NCBI RefSeq assembly: GCF_030269485.1
Contig: NZ_BSTL01000026.1
Coordinates: 62,001-126,000, forward strand
Length of the DNA stretch: 64,000 nucleotides
Reading direction: 5' to 3'
Source: Actinoplanes sp. NBRC 103695
Lineage (GTDB): Bacteria > Actinomycetota > Actinomycetes > Mycobacteriales > Micromonosporaceae
In this document: positions 50,344-59,893 of the stretch, piece by piece
Layout: every line of letters starts with the position of its first letter
Numbering within the stretch: position 1 is the stretch's first letter
Position numbers and translations under genes: made by a program
The notes under the pieces: generated by a model
Database searches by the model: none
What the model was told of the DNA's origin: nothing
What the model saw: only the letters and a program-made list of their open reading frames with translations

Positions 50344-50808
50344 ATGGCTCTGGTCACGATCGTCCGCCCCGGCGAAGGCGAGCTCATCACCGCCAACGGG
50401 CCGTCTCAGATCCGCATCCTCGAGGACGGCAGCAACACCGAGCATCGCCTGGGGATCGGCGAGATCACCCTTCAGCCGCACACCCCCGGCCCGATCCAGC
50501 ACCGGCACGCCCAGCACGACGAAGGCTTCTACGTGCTGTCCGGCACCGTGCGATTCACCGTGGGCCAGGACGACTACGACGCCGGCCCCGGCACCTGGGT
50601 CATCGTCCCGCCGGGTGCGCCGCACACCTTCGCCAATCCCGGCGACGACCCGGCGGTCATGCTCTCCACCTTCACGCCCGACCTGTACGTGCAGTACTTC
50701 CGCGACCTCAAGAAGATGGTCGAGTCCGGCCAGCCGATGACGGCCGCGACCATGACGCCGCTCTGGCAGCGGTACGCCACCGAGATCTCCTCCGAGTACC
50801 GGTCCTGA
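50344..50808 (+). CDS. Cupin-domain protein
   Basis: 154 residues, GGAGG upstream. Cupin motif 1 is HRHAQHDEGFYVLSGTVRF (metal ligands His, His, Glu) and motif 2 PGTWVIVPPGAPHTFANPG (His), so one complete metal site. A helical C-terminal tail (QYFRDLKKMVESGQ...) follows. The similar quercetin-2,3-dioxygenase-like cupins act on small aromatic or enol compounds, but no substrate can be assigned. The operator before it is nearly the same as that of the TetR gene at 12.5-13.1 kb, so the two loci are probably co-regulated. Confidence 0.85.
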   Translation: MALVTIVRPGEGELITANGPSQIRILEDGSNTEHRLGIGEITLQPHTPGPIQHRHAQHDEGFYVLSGTVRFTVGQDDYDAGPGTWVIVPPGAPHTFANPGDDPAVMLSTFTPDLYVQYFRDLKKMVESGQPMTAATMTPLWQRYATEISSEYRS

Positions 50809-50840
50809 AAGCGGTGGCGCAGGCCTGACAGGATCGCTGC

Positions 50841-51500
50841 GTGCGATGGCTGAGACGGCGAGTGGCGATTCCGGCGGCCGCGCTTCTGGTGCTGGCCGCC
50901 GGGCCCTGGGTGTGGACCGAGCTCGGCGCCCGCGGCCACGAGCACGATGAGGCCGGGGCGCCGGCCGCCCCGGTGACGATCGTGCTGGGCACCGGGGTCG
51001 AACCGGACGGGCGGCCCTCGCCGCGGCTGGCCGGGCGGCTGCAGACCGCGGCGGAGCTGGTGCGCAGCGGGCGGACCCGGGTGGTTCTGGTGTCCGGGGA
51101 CGGCAGCGGCGAGTCGGGGGACGAGACCGGCACGATGACCGCGTACCTGGTGAATCTGGGTGTTGATCCGCGTCTGATCGTGGCCGACCCGCACGGGCTG
51201 GACACCTATGACAGCTGCGTGCGGGCGCGGGACGTCTACGGCATCGACCGCGCCCTGGTCGTCACCCAGGAATACCACCTCTCTCGTGCGGTGACGCTCT
51301 GCCGCGGCGAGGGCGTGGCGGCCGAGGGAGTCGCCGCTCGCTGCCCGGGCTGCGGCACCGCGTTCCTCGCGGGCAAGGCGGGACGGGACTTCTTCGCCAG
51401 CATGAAAGCCGCGTGGGACAGCGTCCGCGGCCGGGCGCCGGCGGTCACCTCACCGCCCGACCCGGCCGTCGCCGAGGCACTCAAGGTCAATGCCGGGTGA
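50841..51500 (+). CDS. SanA/YdcF-like DUF218 membrane protein
   Basis: 219 residues, GTG start. One N-terminal helix (AIPAAALLVLAAGPWVWTEL) anchors an extracytoplasmic DUF218 domain: IVLGTGVEPDGRPSPRLAGR, VVLVSGDGSGESGDETGTMTAYL, ADPHGLDTYDSCVRARDVYG and ALVVTQEYHLSRAVTLC. SanA relatives affect envelope permeability and vancomycin tolerance; YdcF binds SAM. The reaction is unknown. A C-terminal cysteine cluster (RCPGCGTAF) is unusual. Overlaps the convergent zinc-ribbon gene by 14 bases. Confidence 0.85.
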   Translation: MRWLRRRVAIPAAALLVLAAGPWVWTELGARGHEHDEAGAPAAPVTIVLGTGVEPDGRPSPRLAGRLQTAAELVRSGRTRVVLVSGDGSGESGDETGTMTAYLVNLGVDPRLIVADPHGLDTYDSCVRARDVYGIDRALVVTQEYHLSRAVTLCRGEGVAAEGVAARCPGCGTAFLAGKAGRDFFASMKAAWDSVRGRAPAVTSPPDPAVAEALKVNAG

Positions 51501-52026
51501 CGATGAACCTGGACGAGTCGACGCGGTTGACGGCCGCGCACGCGGGACATCGGACCGCCGTCACCCGCTGGTAGCCGACCCCGTCGATCCAGGTGCGGGC
51601 GCAGCCGCCGCACGCGACCTCGACCAGGAAGTTGTCCTGGATGCCCTGCGCCGCCGCCTCCAGGTTGACGGTGCCGTTGATCAGCGCCTCGATGACGCCG
51701 GAGCACGTGGCCGAGCCGGCGTCGCGCTGCCAGGGACGCAGGTTCTCCAGGTAGAGCGTGAGGTGGTCGGCGCCCCACACCCCGTCGGGCGTCTCCACGA
51801 CGACGTAGTAGAACTCCCGGGTGATCGGCTCCGCCCGCAGGTAGGCCTTGGCGCGCTCCGGGTCGTCGCCGCGGAGCACGACGTACGTGTTCGCGCCCTG
51901 CTCGTGGGTGCCGACGTAGGTCAGGCCCGCCTCGCGCAACCGCCCCTCCCACGCCTGCATCGCCTCGTCGGACGCGAACACCATGTACCGCGAGGGCTTC
52001 TTCCGCCGGAAAAGACTCCATGCCAT
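51487..52026 (-). CDS. Uncharacterised protein with C-terminal zinc ribbon
   Basis: 179 residues. Lys/Arg-rich N-terminus (MAWSLFRRKKPSRYMVFASD), an alpha/beta region (VVLRGDDPERAKAYLRAEPI, EFYYVVVETPDGVWGADHLT, TLYLENLRPWQRD), then a four-cysteine ribbon: VACGGCARTWIDGVGYQRVT and VRCPACAAVNRVDSS, i.e. two CxxC pairs about 20 residues apart. I do not recognise the family. Divergent from the thioesterase gene. Confidence 0.7.
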   Translation of the reverse strand: MAWSLFRRKKPSRYMVFASDEAMQAWEGRLREAGLTYVGTHEQGANTYVVLRGDDPERAKAYLRAEPITREFYYVVVETPDGVWGADHLTLYLENLRPWQRDAGSATCSGVIEALINGTVNLEAAAQGIQDNFLVEVACGGCARTWIDGVGYQRVTAVRCPACAAVNRVDSSRFIVTRH

Positions 52027-52161
52027 CCACGCAGGATCGCAGTCACATCGCTACGGACAGCAACCCTGGCAGCAATGGGTCACATTCCCGACCCGCCGTT
52101 GAGCCCGCGGGCCTTCGCTGCGTCTGTAGGTTTGCCCGGTCACCACTGAAGAGGGAACAAC

Positions 52162-52593
52162 ATGGAAGCTCCGGTCATGTACGGCACGATCGAGCACCCG
52201 ATCGTGCACTTCGACGACCTGGACAGCATGGGCATGGTCTACGGCTCGCACCACTTCACCCTGGTCGACCGGGCTTCCGCCGACTTCTGGGGCAGACACG
52301 GCATCCAGCCGAGCCATCCCGACGCCCTGCACGTGCTGCGGGAGCAGTCGATCACCTATCTCGCCCCGATCCGCGACATCGGGCCGCTGCGGGTCCGCCT
52401 GTGGATCGAGCGCATCGGGCGCACGAGCTGCACGTACGGCTTCGAGATCCGCTCCGGCAACGGCCGCATCCTGCACGCCGAGGGTCGCCGCACCACGGTC
52501 CGGGTCAGCGTGGCCACCGGCCGCCCGGCGCCCTGGACCGCCCAGGCCCGCGAGGGCGCCAAGGAGATCCTGAAGCCGGGAGCTTCCAGCTAG
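52162..52593 (+). CDS. Hot-dog acyl-CoA thioesterase (4HBT type)
   Basis: 143 residues, GAGGG eight bases upstream. The 4-hydroxybenzoyl-CoA-thioesterase pattern is visible: HPIVHFDDLDSMGMVYGSHHFTLVDRASADFW with the catalytic Asp, then YLAPIRDIGPLRVRLWIERI and TCTYGFEIRSGNGRILHAEG-like strands. Hydrolyses an acyl-CoA; substrate unknown. Its stop codon lies five bases from the left arm of the 151-bp inverted repeat. Confidence 0.85.
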   Translation: MEAPVMYGTIEHPIVHFDDLDSMGMVYGSHHFTLVDRASADFWGRHGIQPSHPDALHVLREQSITYLAPIRDIGPLRVRLWIERIGRTSCTYGFEIRSGNGRILHAEGRRTTVRVSVATGRPAPWTAQAREGAKEILKPGASS

Positions 52594-52595
52594 GT

Positions 52596-52746
52596 GGTTT
52601 TCCAACCCGGGCGAGCGCGCGGCGAGGCCCAGAGTGTCGCTGACGTCGGCCGCGAAGCGCCCTCATACCGGTTGTATGTGGGTGTTTCGCGGCCGACGTC
52701 AGGCGCGCTCTGGGCCACGCCCCGCGCCTGGTCAGGGTTGGAAACC
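52596..52746. repeat. 151-bp imperfect inverted repeat
   Basis: Arms of ~68 bp (starting GGTTTTCCAACCC and ending GGGTTGGAAACC) pair almost along their length, with a perfect block GACGTCGGCCGCGAA and GGCCCAGAG. The centre is CATAC-CGGTT-GTATG at 52664-52678. It lies between convergent genes and includes the last codons of the Fn3 protein gene. It may be a bidirectional terminator or a MITE-like element. Confidence 0.85.
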
Positions 52747-55700
52747 CGACCGAGATCCAGCTGGCCGGCGACCCGCGTAGACGACCAGGCCGACACCGAT
52801 GGCGGTGATCAGGCCGGACCAGATGGCGAGGGCCAGCACCGGCGCTCCGGTGACGGGCAGTTGCCCGCCGGCGCCGGGGGACGCGGCTTCGACCGTGACC
52901 AGCATGCGGATCATGTGCACGGCTCCGGAGCTGTCGACGCCGGCTGCGACGAGGTTGTGCGAGCCCGGCGTCAGGGAGCTGGGAACGGTGATCTCTTTGG
53001 TGAAGTCGCCGTCGGCGTCGGTGACGGCGGTGCCGAGCACGACACTCTCACTGTAGAAGATGATCGATACGCTCGAGTAGGGCGCGAAGCCGGTGCCGAC
53101 GACGGTGATCCGCTGACCGGGGTCGACCTGGGACAGCTGACCCTCGGTGGTGGTGAGGGTGGTGGGTGCGCTGGTGGGGGCCTCGGCCGGCACCGTGGGT
53201 GAGGTGGCGGTGATCGGCTCCGACGCCACCGACTCGGCCGAGTCTCCGGACGGGCTGTGCGCGACGACGGTGTAGGTGTAGGAGACACCGGCGATGGCGC
53301 CGATGACGCAGGAGGTCGCCGTGATCGCCTCGGTGGTGCAGGTGGCGGGACCGGGGTGGGCGTAGACGGTGTATCCGGTGACCGTGCTCGTCGGCGACTG
53401 CGTCCAGGTGACCGTGGCGGACGATGTTCCGACGGTGGCGGTCGGCCCGGCCACCTTCGCCGGCAGCGTGGTCACGGCCTCGGCCGTGGTCGGGTCGCCG
53501 GATCCCACGGTGTTGAGCGCGCGTACAGCGACCTGATAGTCCGTGCCGGGCGTCAGTCCGGTGACCGTTCCCGTGAGCGGCGAACCGCTGGGGCTGAACG
53601 CGACCCAGTTCACGCCGCCGTCGGTCGAGATCTCGTAGCCCGTGATCGGTGATCCGCCGGTGGCCGGTGCGATGAACGACACGGTGATCGAGGTTGCGGT
53701 GGCGGCGGTGGTCACCGCGTCCGGAACGCCCGGGGTCGTGCTCGGGATGATCGGGTCGGTGGCGTTCGATTCGCCGGAGTCGCCCGCACTGTTGGTGGCG
53801 TGCACCGTGAACGTGTACGCGGTGCCGTTGGTCAGGCCGGTCACTGTGCACGGCGATTCGGCACAGTCGGCGGTGATGCCGCCGGGCGCCGAGGTCACCG
53901 TGTACGAGGTGATGGTGGCTCCGCCGTCGCTCGACGGCGGCTGGAACGACACCTCCGCCTGTCCGGCGCCGCGGACAGCCGTCAGCGCGAAGGGTGTCCC
54001 CGGTGTGGTGGCCGGGGTGACCGCCTCGGCGGCGGACGCGGTACCGGGGCCGACGGCGTTCAGGGCACGGACCCGGACCGGGTAGGAGATGCCGTTGGTC
54101 AGGCCGGTGATGGTCGCCGTCACAGGTGCCGTGCCGCTCACGGTCAGCGAGTGCCAGGTGCTGCCGTCGGTGCTGTATTCGTATCCGGTGATCGCCTCGC
54201 CACCGGTGTTGCCCGGGGCGGTGAAGGACAGCGAGGCGGAGGAGTCGCCACCGGTCACCGTCACCGACGCCGGTGCGGCCGCGACCGTGGCCGGGGTGAC
54301 CGGGCTCGACGCGGCCGACGCGGCCGAGCTGCCGACCGGGTTGGTGGCGCGCACGGTGAACGTGTACGCCGTGCCGTTGGCCAGTCCGGTGACCGTGCAC
54401 GGGCTGGAGGCGCAGGTGGCGCTCAATCCGCCCGGCGCGGAGCTGACCGTGTACGACGTGATCGCCGTTCCGCCGTCGCTCGACGGTGCGGTGAACGACA
54501 CCGACGCGGAGGCGTTGCCGCGTGTCGCCGACACACCGGTGGGGGCGCCGGGGACGGTGGCCGGGGTGACCGAGCGGGTGATCGACGCGACGCCGTCGCC
54601 CTTTCCGTTCACCGCCCGCACTCGCACCGCGTACGTCGTGCCGTTGGTCAGCCCGGTCACCGTGCCGGTGACCGTGCCGCCGGAGGTGGTCGTCGGCAGC
54701 GTCGACCACGTGCTGCCACCGTTGGTGGAGACCAGGTATCCGGTGATCGGCGACCCTTGATCGGCGGGGGCCGTGAAGGCCACCGTGATCTGTTCGTCGC
54801 CGGGAGTGGCGCTGACCACGGGAGCGTTCGGGACGTCGGCCGGCGTGACCGCGGTGGAGGCCGCGGAGGCGGGCGAGTCACCGATCGCGTTGGTGGCGCG
54901 CACGGTGAACGTGTACGCCGTGCCGTTCGTCAGCCCGGACACCGTGCAGGGGCTGCTCGCGCAGGTGCCGGTCAACCCGCCCGGGCTAGACGTGGCGGTA
55001 TATCCGGTGATCGCCGATCCACCGTCGCCGGCCGGCGCGTCGAACGACACGTCGGCCTGTCCCGCGCCGGCGACCGCCGCCACATGAGTGGGCGCACCGG
55101 GCACCGACGCGGGCGTCACCGCAGAGGACGCGATCGACTCGGCCGACGGACCGACGGCGTTGGTGGCGTGCACGGTGAACGTGTACGCCGTCCCGTTGGT
55201 CAGCCCCGTCACCGTGCACGGACTGGCAGCGCAGGCGCCGGTCAACCCGCCGGGGCTCGAGGTCACCGTGTACCCCGTGACGGCGGTGCCGCCGTTGTCC
55301 GCCGAGGCGGTGAACGACACGGTGGCGACCGTGTCACCCGGGGCGGCGGAGACGCCGGTGGGCGCGGCCGGCGCTCCCAGCGGTGTCACCGCGGCGGTCG
55401 GCGCGGATTCGGGCGAGTCGTCGATCGCGTTGGTGGCGTGCACGGTGAACGTGTACGCCGTCCCGTTGGTCAGCCCCGTCACCACACACGGGCTGCCCGG
55501 GCACGTCGCCGTATGCCCACCCGGACTGGAGGTCACCGTGTAACTGGTGATCGACGATCCGCCGTCACTGGCCGGCGCGTTGAACCACACCGACGCCTGT
55601 CCCGCCCCCGCGACGGCCGACGTGTCGGTCGGAGCGCCCGGCGGCGTGGCCGGCGTGACGGGCGTGGACGCCGACGACTCGGTCGAGTCACCATTGGCGT

Positions 55701-56835
55701 TGGTGGCGTGCACGGTGAACGTGTACGCCGTCCCGTTGGTCAGCCCCGTCACCACACACGGGCTGCCCGGGCACGTCGCCGTATGCCCACCCGGACTGGA
55801 GGTCACCGTGTAGCTCGTGATCGACGATCCGCCGTCACTGGCCGGCGCGCTGAACGACACCGACGCCTGCTGGTCGTCCGCGGCCGCCGAGACACCCGTC
55901 GGCGCGCCGGGTACCGCCACACCGTTGAACGTCAAGACGACCGATCCGACGGCGCCGTCCGACGCCACCAGACCCGGCAGCTGGACACCGCCGGTGCCGG
56001 GCTTGACGCTGATCGATGCCGAATCGAGATAGTTCGACGCGAGCGATGAACCGCCGCCGCCACCGGCCACGTTCGAGCTGAGGATGCTGCCCCTGCTTCC
56101 GCCGCCGCCACCACCGCCGCCGTAGCCGCCGGCGCCGCCACCGCCGGTGGCGCCGCCGGGCACCGCCCCGCCGTTCCCGCCCACGGCCACGGTCAGCGCG
56201 GTCGGGTTGTCACTACCGCCGGCAGTGCCCGGGGCATAGTTGCCGGTGCCGCCGGCGCCACCGGTGGCTCCGGTCCCGGCGCCGCCCGGGCCGGAGACTG
56301 TCTGGGCGTTGTCACTGTTGCCCGGCGATCCCGCGTTGCCGCCGTCGCCGTTGTACGCCCCGCCGCCGCCACCGCCCGCGATGGCCAGCTTGGCCAGCAG
56401 CTCGTGCGAGCCGTCGAGCGCGAAGACGGCGGAGCCCTTGCCCCCGGAGCTCGTACCGTGGTTGTCGCCTGATCCGGCGGTCCCGACGATGACGTACAGA
56501 TACGCCGTGCCGTTCGGCAGCGATGCGGTCCCGGTCACCTCAGCGGCGTGACCACCGATGTGCTGGCGCGCCGGGTAGCCGGCGCCGCCGCCGCCACCGA
56601 TGACGTCGAGGTCGACCGTGGTGGTGCCGACCGGCACTGCCAGCGAGTAGTTGCCGGCCTCGGTGCAGGAGACGGTGCTGCGCGGCGCGGGCGCCGAGCC
56701 GTCCGTGCAGGGTGACGTCGTCGCCCAGGCCGGCGCGGCCGATGCCAGCGACATCCCTCCTCCGGCGAGCACGCCGCACGTGAGTACCGCCGCCGCTCGA
56801 CGCAGCCATGAAACCAGATTCCGCCGCACACTCAT
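52732..56835 (-). CDS. LPXTG-anchored surface protein, glycine-rich with ten Fn3 repeats
   Basis: 1367 residues. Signal peptide to about residue 38 (APAWA). Residues ~75-300 form a glycine-rich domain (VIGGGGGAGYPA, IAGGGGGGAYNGDGG, GGYGGGGGGGGSRG). From ~305 ten Fn3 repeats of ~90 residues follow, most with the string SPCTVTGLTNGTAYTFTVHA, which carries a Cys pair (CxxSPC). Then come an Ig-like module (QRITVVGTGFAPYSSVSIIF) and the sortase signal LPVTG at 1326-1330, a hydrophobic helix and RRPAGSRSG. It is probably cell-wall linked and long enough to reach out to substrate or neighbours. Adjacent to cellulases, but a role in wall binding is only inference. Confidence 0.88.
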   Translation of the reverse strand: MSVRRNLVSWLRRAAAVLTCGVLAGGGMSLASAAPAWATTSPCTDGSAPAPRSTVSCTEAGNYSLAVPVGTTTVDLDVIGGGGGAGYPARQHIGGHAAEVTGTASLPNGTAYLYVIVGTAGSGDNHGTSSGGKGSAVFALDGSHELLAKLAIAGGGGGGAYNGDGGNAGSPGNSDNAQTVSGPGGAGTGATGGAGGTGNYAPGTAGGSDNPTALTVAVGGNGGAVPGGATGGGGAGGYGGGGGGGGSRGSILSSNVAGGGGGSSLASNYLDSASISVKPGTGGVQLPGLVASDGAVGSVVLTFNGVAVPGAPTGVSAAADDQQASVSFSAPASDGGSSITSYTVTSSPGGHTATCPGSPCVVTGLTNGTAYTFTVHATNANGDSTESSASTPVTPATPPGAPTDTSAVAGAGQASVWFNAPASDGGSSITSYTVTSSPGGHTATCPGSPCVVTGLTNGTAYTFTVHATNAIDDSPESAPTAAVTPLGAPAAPTGVSAAPGDTVATVSFTASADNGGTAVTGYTVTSSPGGLTGACAASPCTVTGLTNGTAYTFTVHATNAVGPSAESIASSAVTPASVPGAPTHVAAVAGAGQADVSFDAPAGDGGSAITGYTATSSPGGLTGTCASSPCTVSGLTNGTAYTFTVRATNAIGDSPASAASTAVTPADVPNAPVVSATPGDEQITVAFTAPADQGSPITGYLVSTNGGSTWSTLPTTTSGGTVTGTVTGLTNGTTYAVRVRAVNGKGDGVASITRSVTPATVPGAPTGVSATRGNASASVSFTAPSSDGGTAITSYTVSSAPGGLSATCASSPCTVTGLANGTAYTFTVRATNPVGSSAASAASSPVTPATVAAAPASVTVTGGDSSASLSFTAPGNTGGEAITGYEYSTDGSTWHSLTVSGTAPVTATITGLTNGISYPVRVRALNAVGPGTASAAEAVTPATTPGTPFALTAVRGAGQAEVSFQPPSSDGGATITSYTVTSAPGGITADCAESPCTVTGLTNGTAYTFTVHATNSAGDSGESNATDPIIPSTTPGVPDAVTTAATATSITVSFIAPATGGSPITGYEISTDGGVNWVAFSPSGSPLTGTVTGLTPGTDYQVAVRALNTVGSGDPTTAEAVTTLPAKVAGPTATVGTSSATVTWTQSPTSTVTGYTVYAHPGPATCTTEAITATSCVIGAIAGVSYTYTVVAHSPSGDSAESVASEPITATSPTVPAEAPTSAPTTLTTTEGQLSQVDPGQRITVVGTGFAPYSSVSIIFYSESVVLGTAVTDADGDFTKEITVPSSLTPGSHNLVAAGVDSSGAVHMIRMLVTVEAASPGAGGQLPVTGAPVLALAIWSGLITAIGVGLVVYAGRRPAGSRSGFQP

Positions 56836-57059
56836 CCGAAACGATCCTTACCGGGCACCGGACGCAGACATAAAGCCACGGTTTGGTGGCCCCGGAATCA
56901 CCCTAGGGCAAATAACGACCTAAAGCGGGCGAATCATTACTTATGCCATGTTCATGGACGGCAAGCTACGCCGGTCCTTCATGGCGGCCAGCACCTCGTC
57001 GGCGACGTGCGCGACCAGCTCAGGTCTTTGATGGCGTGTGACAAAAGTGCCGTGGGTCG
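56836..57059. other. Leader region of the Fn3 protein gene
   Basis: About 220 bases, less GC-rich than its surroundings near 56890-56950. It should hold the promoter of the Fn3 protein gene, but I cannot pick a convincing -35/-10. Part of it (56941-57054) is an old coding remnant listed separately. Confidence 0.4.
56941..57054 (-). pseudogene. Short regulator-like coding remnant
   Basis: Read on the minus strand it gives HGTFVTRHQRPELVAHVADE followed by VLAAMKDRRSLPSMNMA and stop. GTFV followed by a helix is the end of a GntR-type winged helix, so it may be the tail of a lost regulator. There is no start codon or N-terminal part. Assignment is weak. Confidence 0.25.
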
Positions 57060-57091
57060 GCCGGGGCCGGCCACGATGGACCGGCCCCGGC
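57060..57091 (-). terminator. Terminator-like hairpin after GH48
   Basis: A perfect 11-bp stem GCCGGGGCCGG (57060-57070 with 57081-57091), 10-base loop, five bases past the GH48 stop. Confidence 0.75.
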
Positions 57092-57095
57092 TCTC

Positions 57096-59729
57096 TCAGC
57101 CGTTCGGGAACAGGCGGCCGTAGTCGGCGTACGCCATGGCGACGTCGGCCTGCGCCCAGAAGCGGTGATAGGTGAACGTCGGCGCGGCGCCGCCGTTCAG
57201 GTACGCCTGGACCTTCGGCCAGTCCGGGTCGTTGCGGTAGAAGGAGCGGATGTCCAGGAAACTGGCGCCGGGCCGGATCGCGTCACCGTTGGGCATCGTG
57301 CCGGACCAGCCCTGCGGCAGGTAGAGGCCCTGACCGGTGGAGGCGTTGTAGGTGTCGTCGAAGCGGGCGAAGTCGGCCCGCGTCTCCGGCACCCCGACAC
57401 CCTTGGCGTCGGCGTTCGCGTTCAGCGCGTCGATCAGACCCTTGGCCGCGGTCTTCGCCGCGGCGTTGCCGGACTTCGCGGCATACCAGATCAGCGTACG
57501 GGCGTACGCCGCCGCGACTCCGACGTCGTTGCCGCGCTCGGTGACCGTGACGTGCAGGCCGTTGTTCGCCACGGGGCTGGACGGGTTCCACGTGGCCGGC
57601 GCGCCCGACCAGGCGAGCGTCGACGGGATCGAGAACGTGGCCCCGCTGTCCACCGTGGTGTTCGCCAGCGCCCACGGCACCCACTTGTCCAGCAGCGCCT
57701 TGGCCTGCGCGTTGCCGGTCTGGTGATAGAGCTCCGCGATGCGCTGCATGGACCACACCTGCATGCCGAACCAGGTGTTGCTGCCCGGGTCGGCGTAGAC
57801 CGGGTTCTCGACGTACGGCATGCCGTAGAAGGTCGGCGTCCCGGACGGCGGCTGGCCGTACGCGCCGTCCCAGCTGTTGGTCGCCCCGCCGGCGATGCCA
57901 CCCTCGGACGACTGCAGCCAGGTGTAGAACTCGAGCTGCCGGGCCATGGACTTGGTCCAGTCCGCGGAGGCCGTGCCACTCTTCATGGCCGACGTCAGCT
58001 CCGGGGTGTTCGTCAGCGCCCAGGCCGCGAACGGGTTCTGGTAGCCGAAGTGCGCGTGGCTGGAGCCGATCCGCCACGACCAGCCGGCCGCCGGGTCGGT
58101 CGCCCCGCCCCACGCGTAGTACCAGGACATCAGGTAGTGCGCCGAGTCCTTGCCGCTGCCCGCCGCGCAGGCGGACGGACCGACGCAGTTGCCGATCTTC
58201 TTGAAGTACTTGTCGAACATCGCGTACCGCAGGTAGTCCCCCATCTTGCCGGCCTTGGTCACCGTCGGCGACACCTCGGACAGCTTGCCCTGCTCCTTGG
58301 CCCAGGTCAGCGCCCAGTAGGCGGCCTGCACCGCGCGGGCGTCCGCGTCCGGCGCGTTGGTGTACTTCCACTGCTTCGCCGGAGCCCCGCTGTCCTTGAT
58401 CGAGATGTCCAGGAAGCCGTTCGGGCCGCCGTGCGCGAACGTCTCACAGGACGGCTGCGGCACGGTTTCCCACACCGACTCCTGCGGGCCCCGCTGGAAG
58501 GTGTTGATGTACGCCGGCTTGGTGGTCTCGTCGCCGCACCGGCCGAAGCCGTACGTGTTGTCGACGTCGAGCAGCCAGTGCATGCCGTAGATGTCACCGG
58601 TGCCGTAGGCGGACTGCAGCTCGGAGCGCAGCGGGTCCTGCCCGACCGGCACGCTCGCCTGCAGTGCCGACGGGTACTGGTCGGGACGGTTGTACTCGGC
58701 CGCGTACTGCGGTGTCCCGGCGACGCCGGCGGTCGGCTGGTCGGCATGGCTGGGGATGATGTACTGCTCCATCGTGGTCCAGGCCCGGGTGAACGGCGAC
58801 CAGTCCTGTGTGACGCGGCCGTACTGCGCCTCCAGCCAGAGCCAGAAGCTGAACGCCTCGGACGTGGTCTCGTGGCCGTGGTCCGGCGCCTCCACGATCA
58901 GCGTCTCGATCGCGTGGTAGGGCACGCCCTGCGCACTGAAATACCCGGAGCTCTTGATCTTGCGGTACTGCTCCAGGAACCGCGCGGTGTACGCGTTGTC
59001 GCTGGACGGCAGGTCGTCGTCGATCTCGGTGACCGGCACCGCCAGGGACGGGTAGCCGGAGGCGGTCGCCGTGACGGTCGCGCTGCCGCTGGTGGTGTCG
59101 GTGTCGGCGGCCGCCGAGACGGTGACCTGGACGCCGGTGTTCCAGTTCGACGGCGTCAGGGTGGCTGAGGTGGGCGAGACGGAGACGTCCGCGTCTCCGG
59201 ACCGAGCCAGGGTCACGGGTACGTTCGCAGCCGGCGCCGCCGCCAGGGTGAGCGTGAACGCGCTGCTCCCGGCCTCCGGAACGCTGACCGCTGACGGGGT
59301 GGCGACCAGCGCCGCCGCGGGCACGTTCCCGGCACACGTCGTGCCGTTGAGGGTGAACGCCGTCGGCTTCGGGTTGCTGCCGGTGTGCGTGCCGTTGAAG
59401 CCGAAGCTGACCGAGCCGCCGGACGGCACCGAGCCGTTCCAGCCGGCGTTGACCGCGGACACCTGGCTGCCGGTCTGCGTGACGGTCGCGGACCATGCCT
59501 GGGTGACGCGCTGCCCGCTGTCCGGGAAGGTCCAGCCCAGGTTCCAGGAGGTGAGCGGGTCGCCGAGGTTGCGCAGCGTGACGGTGCCGGTGAAGCCGGT
59601 GTTCCAGTCGTTGGTGGTGTAGTCGACCTCGCAGGCGGTGGCGGCGTACGCGGGCGCGCTCACCGCCGCGGTGGTGACGAGGACGGTGGCGACCAGGGCC
59701 GCACGCCATCGTTTCAGGACAGGTTGCAT
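57096..59729 (-). CDS. Secreted GH48 reducing-end cellobiohydrolase with CBM2
   Basis: 877 residues from the ATG at 59729 with GGAG upstream. Signal peptide to ~29 (APAYA). CBM2 ~32-133 ([20 protein letters not shown]). A Calx-beta/Ig-like module ~140-240 ([20 protein letters not shown]). GH48 from ~245: [40 protein letters not shown] with the catalytic Glu, [34 protein letters not shown], and the C-terminal [20 protein letters not shown]. Processive cellulase that usually works with GH6 and GH9 enzymes. Two CelR-type boxes lie upstream, and a hairpin follows the stop. Confidence 0.96.
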   Translation of the reverse strand: MQPVLKRWRAALVATVLVTTAAVSAPAYAATACEVDYTTNDWNTGFTGTVTLRNLGDPLTSWNLGWTFPDSGQRVTQAWSATVTQTGSQVSAVNAGWNGSVPSGGSVSFGFNGTHTGSNPKPTAFTLNGTTCAGNVPAAALVATPSAVSVPEAGSSAFTLTLAAAPAANVPVTLARSGDADVSVSPTSATLTPSNWNTGVQVTVSAAADTDTTSGSATVTATASGYPSLAVPVTEIDDDLPSSDNAYTARFLEQYRKIKSSGYFSAQGVPYHAIETLIVEAPDHGHETTSEAFSFWLWLEAQYGRVTQDWSPFTRAWTTMEQYIIPSHADQPTAGVAGTPQYAAEYNRPDQYPSALQASVPVGQDPLRSELQSAYGTGDIYGMHWLLDVDNTYGFGRCGDETTKPAYINTFQRGPQESVWETVPQPSCETFAHGGPNGFLDISIKDSGAPAKQWKYTNAPDADARAVQAAYWALTWAKEQGKLSEVSPTVTKAGKMGDYLRYAMFDKYFKKIGNCVGPSACAAGSGKDSAHYLMSWYYAWGGATDPAAGWSWRIGSSHAHFGYQNPFAAWALTNTPELTSAMKSGTASADWTKSMARQLEFYTWLQSSEGGIAGGATNSWDGAYGQPPSGTPTFYGMPYVENPVYADPGSNTWFGMQVWSMQRIAELYHQTGNAQAKALLDKWVPWALANTTVDSGATFSIPSTLAWSGAPATWNPSSPVANNGLHVTVTERGNDVGVAAAYARTLIWYAAKSGNAAAKTAAKGLIDALNANADAKGVGVPETRADFARFDDTYNASTGQGLYLPQGWSGTMPNGDAIRPGASFLDIRSFYRNDPDWPKVQAYLNGGAAPTFTYHRFWAQADVAMAYADYGRLFPNG

Positions 59730-59807
59730 GGTGGTGGACTCCTCGCAACGGGTCGTACTTGACGGTTGCGTCGGTCCGGCTCCCCGAGCGATATCGACAC
59801 TCTTCCA

Positions 59808-59821
59808 TGGGAGCGTTCCCA
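59808..59821. promoter_or_regulatory. CelR-type box, proximal to GH48
   Basis: TGGGAGCGTTCCCA, one mismatch from consensus, 79 bases before the GH48 start. Confidence 0.85.
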
Positions 59822-59893
59822 CGGCAACACCCCGGAGTTGCGCCATCTGCCCCTGAGCTTGGCCGGAGTGGCGTTGTTCGATAGGCTGTCGAG

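Noticed and set aside
56859-56882. c-di-GMP riboswitch-like words (GGACGCA ... AAAGCCACGG)
   Set aside because: They occur on the plus strand, opposite to the Fn3 gene; an insertion separates them and the other helices of the aptamer are missing.
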